From positions 16,091,755 to 16,155,754 of the forward strand of contig CM043868.1 in the NCBI GenBank assembly GCA_023846275.1: a DNA stretch of 64,000 bases. The letters run 5' to 3'. Shown in pieces: positions 46,451-60,385 of the stretch. Made by a program: the position numbers and the translations under genes. Position 1 is the first letter of the stretch. Every line of letters starts with the position of its first letter. The notes under the pieces were generated by a model. The model worked only from the letters and a program-made list of their open reading frames with translations, was not told the DNA's origin and did not search any database. The stretch is from Vanilla planifolia. Taxonomy: Eukaryota; Streptophyta; Magnoliopsida; Asparagales; Orchidaceae.

Positions 46451-47689
46451 AAGGTTCCTACCTATTTTTCCTCTTATATCTCACAAATAGAGCCTATTAT
46501 CACTCTTCATCAAAGAATACTCAGGAGATTACCCAAGCAAGAATTGGCTTCGCAAGAGACTGGTGATGGTTGTCCTTGCCACACTCTTGGTTGAAACAAA
46601 GCAAGTAGGAGTGGCTACAATCTAGGGTTAATAGGAAGGAGCATGAAGGGCCACATCAAGGTTTGATTCCTTATAATGGGTGTCATTGGATCTATGGGAG
46701 CAGCAAGAGCCATGACTAAATTATCAATAGGAAGTTAACAAATAATGGAAAAAAACAAAAGAGAAAATGATAGGCATGAATTAGGTCATCATTTGTTGGA
46801 CATTGTCATATTGGTATTCATTACAATTAAGATTATAATATCAGGGTAGCTGACTCAAGTTAAGAATCCACTAACGGACTTTAAGAAGCAGGAGGAATCA
46901 AGTTCTAATATGCAACATCAAGTTTGAAACAATGGTATTCATAACCACTTTTTATTGGCATGTCATAGTTTTCCACAAATAATACTAAGGTTGTTAAGGG
47001 CACACACATGATAAGTGAAATATGTACATTGAGAAATGATAAAATATTTTAAAATAGAGAAAAATTTTGATTGCAAGTAAAAACTTCTTTGTGTAAGAAG
47101 GATGATAAATGTTAGAAAGTATTACTTGTAATAGAAGTATCTAAAAAAAAATCTTTACTAACTCACTCATAAATAGTTATAAACAAGTTTCGATAAAAAA
47201 AAAATCAATTACAATTAATTACAAATGACAAAAATAATTATTTGACTTACGTTTCTATTATCTTTTTGTAGTTTTTTGAGAGTCTAACCATGGAAAGCAT
47301 TGTCACTATTCAAATGAGACTTGCAAACAACTCAAGAACTAGCATAGAGAGCTCTCTAAGAAATATCCCCGACTTTCTAGAGCCAAGAGACTAATCAGAC
47401 TATTGCCTAGAGGGTGCTTGAGGAAATGGTAGAACACTACTAAAAAAGTGATGACTAATTCTCAAAAGAGCCATATTGTGATCAAGGTGGGTCTCATCCT
47501 ATGCACAATAGCTTGTTAGTTGGTTTCATCCTCAGTGATCTGAGTTAGATACGTGTCAATTTAAATTTGGTTTTATTTTACATAATCTTATTTATATAAA
47601 CCTTTAATTTATGAAAGAATTCTATTCAAGAGACATTAATACTTGTATTCGATGGCTTATATTGATGAATAACAAATTCTGATTACCTC
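46451..47689. other. DNA upstream of the gag relic
   Basis: Less AT-rich than average at 46,500-46,800 and 47,270-47,560, and possibly gag N-terminus and leader of the same relic. No motif is clear enough to assign. Confidence 0.4.
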
Positions 47690-48124
47690 CATCGGCGATG
47701 ACCTGAATTTCTCACACCGTTTGACTCGTTGCAAATTGTCGTGTTACCCTATGTTTTATCCCCAACTTTTCATCGTCGCTTGCTCCACTCGAATCCACTC
47801 AACGATGATTTCCCATCACAATAATGTCCTCCACCAAATGTCTCGTGCCTTTCTCGGGAGTGCGGATCGTCATGTCTTTCTTTTCGATTAAGCATTAACG
47901 TTAACATCGAACAACTCCACTGGAGTGGTGCTCTCCTGCCGTCCAACCACCTTGGCCGCTCGCAACACAGCACTGGCACCTCCAGCAAGACGCATCTCCT
48001 TGTCCGATACGTTTTCTTCTCGGGACGATCCTCCCTACCTCCGATGGTCGCCCTCACCGGACCTGAAGAGCCGCCGCTGCCCGTGCAATCGTGACGAATT
48101 AGAGTTAGGGTTCGTTTGAAGCTT
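47690..48124 (-). pseudogene. GC-rich island, possible host gene fragment
   Basis: About 435 bp with sharply raised GC between AT-rich flanks. The minus strand has a 95-residue frame (47770-48057, Arg-rich, 'RATIGGREDRPEKKTYRTRR') and, in another frame, a stretch ending 'AAKVVGRQESTTPVELFDVN' and stop. The plus strand has a 64-residue frame at 47925-48119. None resembles a family I know. The composition, and 'AACCCTAACTCTAA' near the minus-strand start, could fit a first exon or 5' UTR of a plant gene. A retroposed or transposon-captured fragment is an alternative. Confidence 0.35.
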
Positions 48125-48152
48125 AAAAAAAAAAAAAAAAAACGTTTAAGCT
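48120..48152 (+). repeat. Poly(A)18 flanked by an 8-bp inverted repeat
   Basis: AGCTTAAA (48120-48127) and TTTAAGCT (48145-48152) flank and partly overlap an A18 run (48125-48142) at the right end of the GC-rich island. It may be the tail of a plus-strand retroposed copy, or a simple A-tract. Confidence 0.6.
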
Positions 48153-50769
48153 ACACAGTCGGCTATACGCCACTGCAGCTGCATAGAAAGTCGTAACCGG
48201 CAATACGATTAAAATTGAATTTACAAATTTTTTAAAAATTCAAATTGGGTTTAAAATTCTAGTAATGGTAAAGAAATTCGAAGTCCAAGACATTTAAAAA
48301 ACTGGTAAATGGCAAACTATTATGTGAAAATTATGTAAATGGTAAACTATTAAGTTTTATCATAGCTAATGAATATTTTAAGTATTTGTATTATTAATAA
48401 ATATGTCTCTCAATAAATATTTGCATACCCTCATGAAAAAGCATACATTTCAATTCATACGTTTGATTACATATGTTTCATTTATTTGAACATATCTATT
48501 AAAAATAAGAGAATTTTTATTACAAACTTCAAAAAAAAAAAAGATTAAAATTAAAATATGCAGTTGTAGAGCTCTGTCAACAAAGAGTGATGTTGAAGAA
48601 CTTTTATGTACACATGTTTTATGCATGTTGAGATGACTTGTACTTTGTATAAAAACACTATTTTCATCATCATTAACTACGTATAGTTTATTTTATAGGC
48701 TTTTTTAATATTTGATAAGCTTTAAAATACACTTGTATTATTGTATTAAGAAAAATATGAAATTCTCATTTATACTAAGCCAAGATTTTAAATTAGCATC
48801 AATAAGGCCATTTGCAAGTAGACTTTAATGCTTTTGTAATATTGATATGCTCAAACTAAACAAGCACAATGTAATTTTCTCAACCATAAAATTTAAACTT
48901 TTCATGTCCATAACTATTCTATCAAAAACATGATCATTTTTATTTTAGCAATAATCATTGACAAAGATTATGTAATTCAATACCAATTCATTTTTGACAA
49001 TTCTTGTGTCAAACTTTAGTCCCTTAAGAGATCAAATTTGACAACTAGAAAGAAAGAAATCCTTTCATTCCAAAAAACAACTCACTTCTTAATAAAATTG
49101 GTTATATACATTTGTATCGGACAAGTCACAAGGATGAGAAACTAGTACTTACAATATACTACAAACAATCTAAAAAACTTCTAAATCACTTTGAGCATTA
49201 TATCTAAACCAATGTAACTAGTTCGAATAATTTTCATCAACAAGTCTAACAATATCATCTCTATTAGGCTTAAATAACTAGGTGTAGTCTAATTGAACCA
49301 CATTGATAATCCTAAACAAGTAGCTACAAAGCCACTTGCTAATATGTTATCAAAAGTGGGTCGATTGTACAATTGTGCAATGCAATCATAAAAATATGCA
49401 CATTGATCTAAACCTTAGAAATCTAAAATTGATCCAAAATAACTTAAAGTAGTTATTGATCCTCTAATACTAGAATACTAACAATAATGGGATGCATTAT
49501 ATGATGTAGTATATACATGATGAATCCAATCACATGGGCTATTGATAATGAGTGGTGTTGGCTAAAAAAGATAATAAAGTGTGAAAATCATGTTGTGTTT
49601 GTATCCAACTATAGAGTTTTCAAATTGTTCAAATCTTAAGACTAAGGCAAACAAACACGTTAAGAAAAAAAAAAATGAGTAAAACAATTTTTCAAAGAAT
49701 TTTTGGGTAAAAACTAATTTTCAAATTGAGCATTTAAATTTCATATTGAAATCATGACTTAAAATAAGCTTGAATGACTATTCAAAATTGAAAGATGATT
49801 TTGATATATAAACTTGCAAGGTTATTAAAAGTAAAGTAATTTGACACCTAACTCTTAGCTATGAAAAAACATTCAAATTATACTCATCAATTTAACATAG
49901 CTTCTGCAACATACATATAAGTGCATCAATTAAATCATGCTATCATAAATATTAGACTAAATAAATATAGAACAAAATCCTATATTAATTTTTCTTTAAG
50001 ATACTTTTAAATTAACTGCAAACACTTCCTATAAAAAAAATTCAAAAGAACTTGTGCACAATAATGCACATCAAAATTCTTTTATTCTTATTTTTAAAAT
50101 TTTAAATTATATTTATAAAAGTGAATCAAAATCAAAATTCATAAACCTAAAACTTAGTGAAATCAAAATTAGAAAACTTGAATGAAACAAAATTTAGAAA
50201 TTAAAAAAATGAGAGAGTTTAGTGAATTTCAAATCAAACTTGAAGAGAAAATAAAGTTCATAATAAATAAACAAATTAAATAAAAAATTTTAAAATGTCT
50301 TAATCAATTTTATTTATTTAAAAACTATATGCTATTTGAATAATGTGATTATACAATCTTATGGTCTTATACAGTTTAATCTTAATATATAATAAATATC
50401 GTAATGCGTATACAAGGTTTTTATTCAATGTTTATTTTTTTTAACATACCAAAAGCAATCTGTTATGACTTCACTACAAAAAGCTTACACATACATAGTA
50501 TTTTATTAGCTTTATCTTGGAAGTTATAGCTAAAATGTTAGGTATAAGAGTGACTTAAAACTATTGTCATTAATTACATAATGTGAGAGTAGTTTAATTA
50601 TTAGCCATACCTATTAAAACAAGAAAATGTATCATTGCATGGCCATATTCAATGATTTAAACTTTATCATTACTTTAACAACTATGTTGTTAATTTAATT
50701 TATTTTTATATTACAAAACAAAGATCAATTGTATAAATAAATTCCTTAGACTTGATATAATTAAACCAC
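48153..50769. other. AT-rich noncoding DNA
   Basis: The first ~60 bases are still GC-rich and belong to the island to the left. The remainder shows no recognisable frames, repeats or RNA genes. Confidence 0.5.
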
Positions 50770-51130
50770 CTAAAGCCCTTGCTTACTTTCTTCCTTCTTA
50801 TCTTCTGCACTATCCCTTCCTTCTTGGCCCTTGTTTTGTTGATGGCCTAGAGTTTTCCATCTATCAATATACATGAATCTCCATAAAAGAAATCTTTCTC
50901 AACTCAACTAAATCCTTAATAATGATGATCATCTTATAAGGAGACTTACATTTCATCACCCTTCTCATTAATACTTGCCACACAATTGACAACTTCCCTC
51001 ATCATCACCTTTCTGTCAAGCCACCTTCTCCTCTAGGTGTCACTTGATTTCTAGGCTTCTTTTGCCATTTGGTCCCACTTTAGCTTCTTGTTCACCACCA
51101 TCTCTATAATGCCCCACCTAAACAAAAAAT
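50770..51130. other. Moderately GC-richer, pyrimidine-rich stretch
   Basis: Plus strand is rich in CTTC/TTCTT; AT content is lower than its neighbours. I could not match any frame to a family. Could be decayed transposon coding sequence. Confidence 0.35.
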
Positions 51131-53044
51131 TTAGAAAAACCCAAAGCGATCATTTCCTTCTTAATTGGAACATTATATCAAAATTTGAAATAGACATACT
51201 ATGTAACTTGATGCATCTATGTGATGTATACCATAATGTAGTTTAATATCCTTTTAATATGTTATGGATATGCTTGAGAAGTGGTTTTGTGTAATGTGCT
51301 TAAAAATTTATAATTATATTTGATGGATGTCTATGTTTAACTTTTAAGTTGATAAGGGATTTGCATATTTTAATAAAATGCATATCTTATAAATTTTTTA
51401 CTTTTACATAATCATTGCTAAAATGTGATAACTAGATCTTTTAATTACAAAATTATGATTTATGTGATCAATATTCTACAATTGAATAGAGTGTTACAAA
51501 GATTTAGTTTCTTAAATTATTCTTTTGAATTGATTCATATAAAAACATGTTAAGAGTATTTTATAACTTCTTAAGATGGCACAGCTTTTTCAATATTCTT
51601 GGCATGACACACGTCTCTTAATTACATGGGACTAAAAAAAGAGAAAAGAGTATTTTATTTAAAGAAATAAAAAATTATTTTTAAATATATTAAAAATAGA
51701 CTATAAAGACTAAACACTAGTTATTAAGAACAAGACTTTTATATTAAAAGGAAAACTCATTGTATTGATAAATGAGTATAAGTTTCTCTATGGTATTGTT
51801 TAGAGATGAAATCTAATTTTACTAGGGTATCTAGCTTTCGTTTTAGAGTAAGCTACTAGTGATATTAGAAAGAAAAAAAGGAAACGGGTGAATCAAGAAA
51901 AAATTCAATTAAAAGGTTTTGAAAACCATGAGATCAAATGGGAGTTTAAATGTGATATCAAAATAGTTGTAAAAGAAATTTAAAAGGATTTAATTCAAAG
52001 GATATGAGTATTTCATTGGTATGTTAGTTTCATTTTAAATAGTTTTGTTTTTTATTTGATATGATATATTATATTATTTAGACCTAGTATATAATAATAT
52101 CTAATTTTATACTATTTTAAATTCTTTTTATATAATTTTTTCTTATTAAACCTCATCTTATTTTATTTTTACAATTTTAGGAAATAAAGGTGCAAATCAT
52201 GTGAATACATGGGAACGATATAAAAGATTATAGCTTTACTTTCCCTTACTTTAGCTTACATGGATATATTAGGATTTGAACCATATTTGATGTATAAGAT
52301 ACTGTTGTAATAGCTATATGTTTTAGTTTGACATTTGAAAAGTTTGTATTGTGATTTTTATCATGAGAACTATTTAAATTATGTGAACATTATATTTACA
52401 AATGAGATTTAAATTATTTTTCTTTTGAATAATTATTTTGGTTTAAATGAATGATAAAATGGTTTTCAAAATACATTTTTAAATAAAAAATTTATATTTT
52501 CTCAAAGAAAAAATGGTTAAAAATTAAAGTGTTAATGTAAAGGGTGTCACATAAGTAGTGCTTAAATTTTAACTTTCTTTTAAATGTAAGAGAACAAAAA
52601 GAATGATGAAGCACACAATGACCCGATATTAATGCACATGTCATTTATTTTGTTTTTTATATTTTTTTGCAAAACATTATAACTCATACATAACAAGATT
52701 TATGTGAAGCTTGTGCTTAATCATTGTGGCTATTTGTAACACATGGGATCGAAGAATATAGGAAGCAAACGTTAGGTAATGCCCTGAGAGAAAAAACACT
52801 AGATAATGAGCGATTTTTAGTAGGCTTTTAGGTAGAGAAATATAATGATGAATTGTCTCACATTAACTACTGATAGTATGATTTTAATATTTATTTAATA
52901 TATCATGATCTTTAAATTTTGAGATATCTTTTAAAGTGAAAACCTACTTGGGTCAGTATGAGGACGACTCATGGGAACAATACTTCAATATAGTAAGACT
53001 AAGATGACACATTATCTTTTTATGACGCTAAAGAAAATGAATCA
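51131..53044. other. AT-rich DNA, possible old LTR sequence
   Basis: Contains phrases common in gypsy LTRs, such as 'gggtgtcacataag' near 52,540, but no matching partner or ends were found. Confidence 0.35.
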
Positions 53045-53407
53045 AATCTTAGTTAAAATTTGTCACACATGCTTAAGAATTTAAAATATAGTAATCAAAC
53101 TTTTACTACAATTAACAATAATAATTTAAATCAATATTACCTACTAACAATCTAAGGCAATAATTACTTTTGTGGTCATAGCTTATACATTTGTAGCAAT
53201 TTAAAGTGTAATTGTAATAACTCAAAATTCTATTATGACCAAGATGTCACAATTGTGATGTGATTGTATTTGGGTTCATAACTATGGAAGTTTGATTAAG
53301 GGAACTTAAATTTTGATTTTTAATTTAATGTATTATAATAATAACTTTTAGGTTTTGTCTCAAAAAATTTGTCATTTTGTCAAACAATTTGAATTTTGGA
53401 AATTGCT
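53045..53407 (+). repeat. ~360-bp diverged tandem repeat, unit 1
   Basis: Aligns with 53408-53745 from 'aaatcttagttaaaat' onward. Strong blocks are 'caaggtatcacaattgtag'-like and 'gtgtgattgtattt' followed by 'aagggaacttaaa'. Confidence 0.75.
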
Positions 53408-53745
53408 CAAATCTCAACTAAAATTAGCACATATACTTAGCAATTCAATGTACAACAAAAAAAATTTACTATTACAAACAACAAAAATTTAAATCACTAC
53501 TAAAGCTTATCTACAATCAAAGGTAACAATTATTTTTGTTATCATAGCTAGCATAGTTATAGTAATTTAAACTACTATTATAGCAACTCAAATTTCTATT
53601 TTAACCAAGGTATCACAATTGTAGTGTGATTGTATTTTAGCTCATACCTATGATAATTTGATCAAGGGAACTTAAACTTTGATTTTTGATAGAGTTTACT
53701 AAAATAATAATTTTAAGTTTTACTTTAAAATATTTCATATTTTAA
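53408..53745 (+). repeat. ~340-bp diverged tandem repeat, unit 2
   Basis: Second unit, directly adjoining the first. Divergence is substantial, so the duplication is old. Confidence 0.75.
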
Positions 53746-56700
53746 AATAATCAGAATTTAGAAAATAAGTATATCATTGGATAAAGTTCATTGAAATGAG
53801 TCTGTTGGCTCTTGTATAATCACAATTATAATTCATTTGGATTTAATAAAAATTTTAAATATAAAAAGAGAATTATTAAAACCAAATAATCAAATATTTA
53901 TTAAAAAGACACCCTAATTTGTTTATGGGATTTTACATAAAAAAAAGGATTTCATTGGATTTGAGCTTTGCCCTTAATAACTCTGGTAAAAGCTTGTTTG
54001 AATGTTTAGATGTTATTTGGGAAAGCTTTTAAGTCAATTTCTTGTTTACTTCAAGGTTTAGCTATGAATGAATGAAGAAAGCTTTAAGTTTTTTTCAAAA
54101 AGTGACAAATCATAGGTGAAATTGTCCAATTTAAGGTGGAAAAGAGCTTGAGGATTAAGTAATCAATGAGATTTAACAAAGATTGTGTATTGAAATAAAA
54201 AGAAGAGCATGGAGAGTGATCTCTAAACTTCTATAATTTATTGCTTAACTACATTACACATTACTGAAATTAGTTTATGATTTCAACTATGAACTAAGCA
54301 TACGTTAGAATAATGGTTGTCTTAAATTAGGCGCTTAACCTTCAATTTATAAAACGTTAGGGAAAAAAGTTAGGACACGTAGGTAAATTACAATAATTTT
54401 AATATAAGTTATTGATTATTATCCTTGAGCATTGCATCGATCTAAACAAACAACACGACATTCTTTTCTTTATATATTCATGTTCTAATATAATACTACA
54501 TGCTCCTAACATTATTCTTTTTATATTTTATGTAGTGAAATATGCATAAAGAAATAATTGATTAATTAAGTGATATCAAAACATGAAACATGGTTAGGAT
54601 AAGGAAAGAAATAGGATGACAAATAAAAAGAGAAAAGAATAAGAATAAAAGATATATATATTATAACATGATGGTTTTAATACAATATCATATGTATACC
54701 TAATATGGTTTAGGATATGAATCTTAATATGATTATTATACTAGTGATGGTATCAATGTGTCATGAAAAATAATTTTATAAAATAATTTGATAAAATAAT
54801 TAAGGTAAATTCATAATGACATTAGTCCAGTAGCCATACGTCATTATCATTAAGAGCTAAGGATAAGTAAAGATGACAAGATGATATGATATGATACAGT
54901 AGCATTAACGTCATACCTAATATTTAGTTATTTCTATGAGATCAGATGAAATGAGATTTGCTAACTATATGCTAATACAGAACTAGTATGGGATGAGATT
55001 TGCATGTTTTGTGCTAATTAGAAGAAGATATCACTATTATTATCGACTAGATGAGCGATGAGGTTAAGATATGCTTAAAGGTTAAGGCCTATATGATATG
55101 ATGTGATGTTAGTTAAAATAAAATGAGATAAGATGAGATCCTATGACATAGAAATAATTATAGCATCCCAAAAGTTGAGACAAATATTTTACATATTTAA
55201 GGATTTCAAATTATTGAATACTTAGACTAACAAAAAATAGTGATATTAAAGTTGATCAATCATCCTTAGGAAGGTAGATTTATAGAATAAAAGTATAACA
55301 AATTTAGAAATTATAATATTTTTCTCAAAACATCAAACATCGGGAGAACAAAAATGGTGAAGTGTTGCAACCGTTGGAAGGATTGGAAGTAGTGAGCAAT
55401 AGAAACAGTGTGGCATTGCTATATAATGCAGTCATAGTTTGTAAGTGTGTTTTAAAAAAATGAAAGAAGAGAGACCTCACTCAAGAGATTAAAGAGAACT
55501 GAAGAGAGAGAGAGAGAGAGAAATGAGGTGTTGTCAAAGTGCCAAAATTATCCATGAGGAATTATGCCATAATCGAGATGAAAAATATGAAAAGAATAGT
55601 TGTTGATATTATAACAACATTTTACTAGTATTGTAATAAAGAAGAAAAAGAAAAAATTCTATGCTTTGTGATATATTTTATAACTAGACCACTATAATGG
55701 AAAAAAGATAGATAGACATTTTACCATGGTGTACATGCTCGATATAAAGTTAAGTGATTTGTTTAAAGATCATGGTAGGAAGATTTGCAACATATAATAC
55801 TTTGAAGATGATTGCTTTTACTATTGCTCATATTTTTATGTTCTATGATAATGTTATATTAATATTGGTTTCTTATGAAATTTTGAATTTCACTTATTAA
55901 CTTGATCACAAAGAATAAAGAACATAAAATTGAGTAAGAGCAAATGTTGGTGCAGGAGTTAAACATGATTTCAAAATTTGAACCATCAATGATTATTTCA
56001 AGAGACTAACTTACTATCTAAAATAATAAATCCTTACAACTAGCTGACATATTATCCAAAGTAATATATCTCTAAAATAAAATTAATATCTATAATAAGA
56101 TGTCTCTAAAAGTAATAGTATTAGAGATATCATTAGGGTTATTTGGAGTAATGTTATGAATTATCTAATTTGATTTGATATATGTTAAAAAGGCTTAGCT
56201 CTAAATCGAACTTAAAATAAAAATTGAAAAATGAAATAAGAAAAGACGTAAAATAAAGTTAACAAAAATGTATAACTTTTTTTTTTAAAAGAATAATGAC
56301 TTTTTAAATGAATAAAAAAGATATTATATTTTTTTACTTGGTTATATGCTTATTGTTTAATATAGGCATAACATACAATATAATCTAAATATGCTTGTTT
56401 TGTATTTATATTACATAGTTTTTATCACTAAACTAGTGACAATTGGCTCAACCTACTTTTAGCCTAATGCTTTTTGGTTAAGATAAGAGATAACAAAAGA
56501 CTCCATAGGAGTGGTGAGAGATAGAATAAGTAATACTTATCTTAGATGTTGATTTATTTATAATATCAGTTGTATTTCTGGTTATGCTAGCTAGTTATGT
56601 TTTGACTTAGTATATACATGTTTAGTATTCTTATGTTAGTTTGGACTTGGTTAGTTTTCCATTATGAATGTATGACCAATTGTATTTTAAAAAATTAGAG

Positions 56701-56940
56701 TGATAGTTTTATAGTTTTCTTTCACATATAAAAGTATTTATATTGCTTCTAGTGTTGCTTTAAAGTGGTCTTCGAAGTTGGAGCATACATATGATTCTTT
56801 ATAAAACTTTTAAAAATTAAAGAAAAAAATCAAAATAATTAGACGATGTGACACTAAAACTTGAAAAGGGTGGGTCGAGATGCCATAGGAGTGATATAAG
56901 AGTAATTAAAGTCTTAGGATAGAGAACCATAAAAAATGAA
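53746..56940. other. AT-rich DNA, transposon debris likely
   Basis: No coding signal. A (GA)n run lies at about 55503-55520, and ATGAGAT/ATGATAT patterns recur at 54,880-55,140. Confidence 0.45.
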
Positions 56941-57112
56941 CAACCTAGACTATCAAACTTGGATAGAGTAGAACATATGATATAAAACTAGTTTAGGAAG
57001 ATCTAGGATGACATTATAATATGTTTACAATTTAGGATGTCAAACTTAAGAAGAATAGAACCTTTGGTGCAAAACTAGTTTTGAAGAGTCTAGAAAGAAA
57101 TTCTAGACATGT
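56941..57112 (+). repeat. ~86-bp tandem repeat, two units
   Basis: Units at about 56941-57025 and 57026-57112 share 'atcaaacttggatagagtag'/'gtcaaacttaagaagaatag', 'aaaactagttt' and 'ctag...acat' blocks in the same order. Such internal repeats are common in plant gypsy LTRs, but no element is delimited. Confidence 0.65.
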
Positions 57113-57402
57113 ATATCATTACAAATTTTGGGAGTATGATATCTAAATGAGGGGAATAAATTATAAAAATTAAAATATTTAATCCAGCTTAAATAATTCA
57201 ATTTTTTTGTAAATAAAAAAACTTTATTACTCTTAATCTTCTTGGCTATTATAATATTTTTTTAAAAAATATTATTAAGCTAGCAAAAACTTATTTTAAT
57301 ATAATGCAAGTAAAGTGCATAATGAGTTTCAAATAATTTGATCCAAACTTGGATCTATATTAACCCTGGGCTAAAAAGTTAGGAAATTTATTAAAAATAT
57401 TA

Positions 57403-57653
57403 GCTTAATAAAACCTTATAGTACCAATTTAATAAAAGCTTTTTATGCAAGCTTTATAAAAGGTTAAAACACTAGTTAATAAAAACATATAGCACCAAAT
57501 TAATAAATCTTATAATACTAACTTAATAAAGGCCTACAACACAAGCTTGATAAAAGCTTACAACATTATATTAATAAAAGCCTACAATCAACTTAATAAA
57601 AGGCAACACATCGACTTAATAAAAGCTTATAATTGACTCAATCAAAGGCAACC
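57403..57653 (+). repeat. ~23-bp minisatellite, about 11 units
   Basis: Degenerate head-to-tail units based on CTTAATAAAAGCCTACAACA, each 21-25 bp. TTAATAAA recurs at the start of most units. Confidence 0.8.
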
Positions 57654-60170
57654 AAAGAAACAAGTAAAAGTCTTAACAATAAAATAAGAAAACAAAATAG
57701 TTGCTTAATATAATTGATCATATAACCAATCACAATTTAAAGCAAAAAAGCATAATATTTGAATCAAAGCAAGATCTATAATGAAGCTCAATACTCATAC
57801 AAGAGAAAATTTAATAAATATAACTTGAAATAACAAAGTGCAACTCAGCTCAAGGATGAAAAGAAAGGTTATGATGAGCATTCCAAGATAAATGTCATGA
57901 TCTTGTACTTTCCTCTTCTTAGAAATAATGAAATAATTCTAGCTAACTCAAACAATTTTTCAATCAAGCATTAGTCTATTATATCATGTTGGACACCTTT
58001 ATATAATCTTAAGAGTATTTTTAGACAACTCTAAAACTTTCTCAAATGGCAATGTTAAAAACTAAACAAATTAATCATTATTCATATCATGAATTAGCCA
58101 TATTGTATAATTCAAGAGATTGCACAAATATGATGGACTACTAACAACATCATTAAATAATTCACTAATATATGACTAGTTCATTTTCACTATGCAAAAT
58201 ATATTATATAGATAAGATGAGGACATCATATGACATAATTAGAATAAAATTATATAAATCTAAATTTTGAGTTCTCTTGAAAAATGTAAGATTATATATC
58301 GCGATATGCCTTACGATAAGCTCATTCTCCATGGTCATAATAGATTATATTCTTAAGACAGGGGGATCATACTACTACGATGCAAATATGTCCAATATAT
58401 GATTAAGTTCAAATATTAAGCTCTTATGTGAAATATTGTACCAGTATGAAAGTGATATTGTATTGTATAACTAAAATCTAAATGCTCGTAGCATAAGTCA
58501 TGAACTCTCACCAAATAGATAAATTGGTTGTATAATTGTGATGAATGTCATTAATCTATAAAAAGATTATTAGCTAATAACATCTCTAAGGATAATATAT
58601 GATGTGCTTGTATAATATAATGATCATAATTGTATAACAATACAACAAATTCTAATTACTTTTATTGATCGATCTGATCCTCATAATATATGTATCATAT
58701 AGTACAAAATGCAATATCATACCATACAATAATCATGAACACTAAATCTCAAATCAAAACTCTCAAGAAAATGATCAATAGACTACATGATAGGGTATCA
58801 TATTAGTACAAAATGTGTAAAATAGCTAATTACTCAAGATCACCCTCGATCATCACTCTATTTGATCTAAATATTAAATGATCAAATTACATTATGTTTT
58901 CATCATATTGGTATGATTAGTTCAATCTATACAAATCTCACTTAATTTAATATTTTTTCAAATTTAACTTGATTGACTTAACACATGATGCAATACTATG
59001 AATGCAATCTTTTAAAGTAGATAATATATATAAAATAAAACGAAATTTTAATATTCTAATGCTTGAGCTTATGTTTTTCTTGGTGTTAGTTATGATTGAC
59101 ATCTAAACACTTCAATTAAGCTTCTTAAGTTACATGATCAAAATATTTACATAATTAACTTGATTATAAGATACATGATTTAAAATCAACACATAAAAAA
59201 AATATTAGTTAATATAACATAATTGTTTTATAGTTATCAAAGAAGTAGTTTAATGACGAAATAATACAATATTTATAACTTAAAATTTGAAATTTAAAAA
59301 GAATGGATAGACATTCTAAAAAGGAAAACACGAGTTATATTCTTATTTGATGTCATTTGATGCTTATTTTATATGTAATAGGTATTACAAGAAACCTAGA
59401 TTGAATATAAAAAATTGCAAAACTATAGTATTGAAATGGCCTTATTATATAGTTTGATAACATTTATTATACAAAATAATATTCTTAAAAATAGGTCGTT
59501 GAATTATAAAAAAAATTATCATACAATATGATAATAAATATCATACAATATGAAAGAATATGAATTAATTAATAGATAATATCATACAATAAAATCATAA
59601 AAATAGACAATATGATGATATAAGAATACCTGAGATGAATAGACTAAAAATGATCATACTATGCATTTAAAAAAGTCTACAATATGACTGCTTATATATA
59701 GTTTTGATCTCCAACGAGTTAGACAAGTTCAATAACATAAGAAAATATAAAAAATCGTACACTATAAAAAGAGAAATTATATAGTGTTATACACTACAAG
59801 TGATATTAAAGGGTGAAGAAATAATGAAATGATCATAAAATATGATCATAAAAAAGATATTAAATAATCCTTCATATTAGAAGGAACCACAAAAAATTGT
59901 ACAACACGAATAGACATCATATAGTGCAATAAATTATAGAATATAGTAATATTGAAGGAAGAAGAAATGTATGGTATAGTTAAATGTAATGTATATTATG
60001 ATGATTAAAAAATTGAACTAAAGGTATCATACAATACAAAGAGAAGTATCATATAATAGGATTAAAAAAAAGAGAAAGAGGAAATGCGTTATGGAAGATA
60101 TATAATTTTGGAGGATGGTGTTTTGAGATAGTGATGAAATATGTACCTTATTTTTTGAAATAAAGGCTCA
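57654..60170. other. AT-rich DNA with repeated ATCATACAATATGA motifs
   Basis: No coding signal. ATCATACAATATGAT occurs exactly at 59518-59532 and nearly so at about 59540, 59580 and 60025. Related sequence is scattered from 58,600 onward. Confidence 0.5.
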
Positions 60171-60385
60171 TGTGGCACAACCCCTAGACCCCTAATGTTC
60201 GCTAATCAAGTAGTGAGATCCTTATAAAAAGTTTACAAATGAGATTAATATTTGTCAATTTTTGGAATATGGGCTCTACGCTTGCACTCCCACATGGGGG
60301 TAAAACCCTTTAGATCCCCATTGCTCATTACCAAGCAATGAAATCCCTATAAAAAGTTTGTGAATAAGATTAATGTTAAACATGC
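60171..60385 (+). repeat. ~95-bp imperfect direct repeat, two units
   Basis: Units at about 60171-60265 and 60291-60385 share 'ccctagacccctaatg'/'ctttagatccccattg', 'tataaaaagtttacaaatga'-type and 'agattaat' blocks. Confidence 0.7.
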
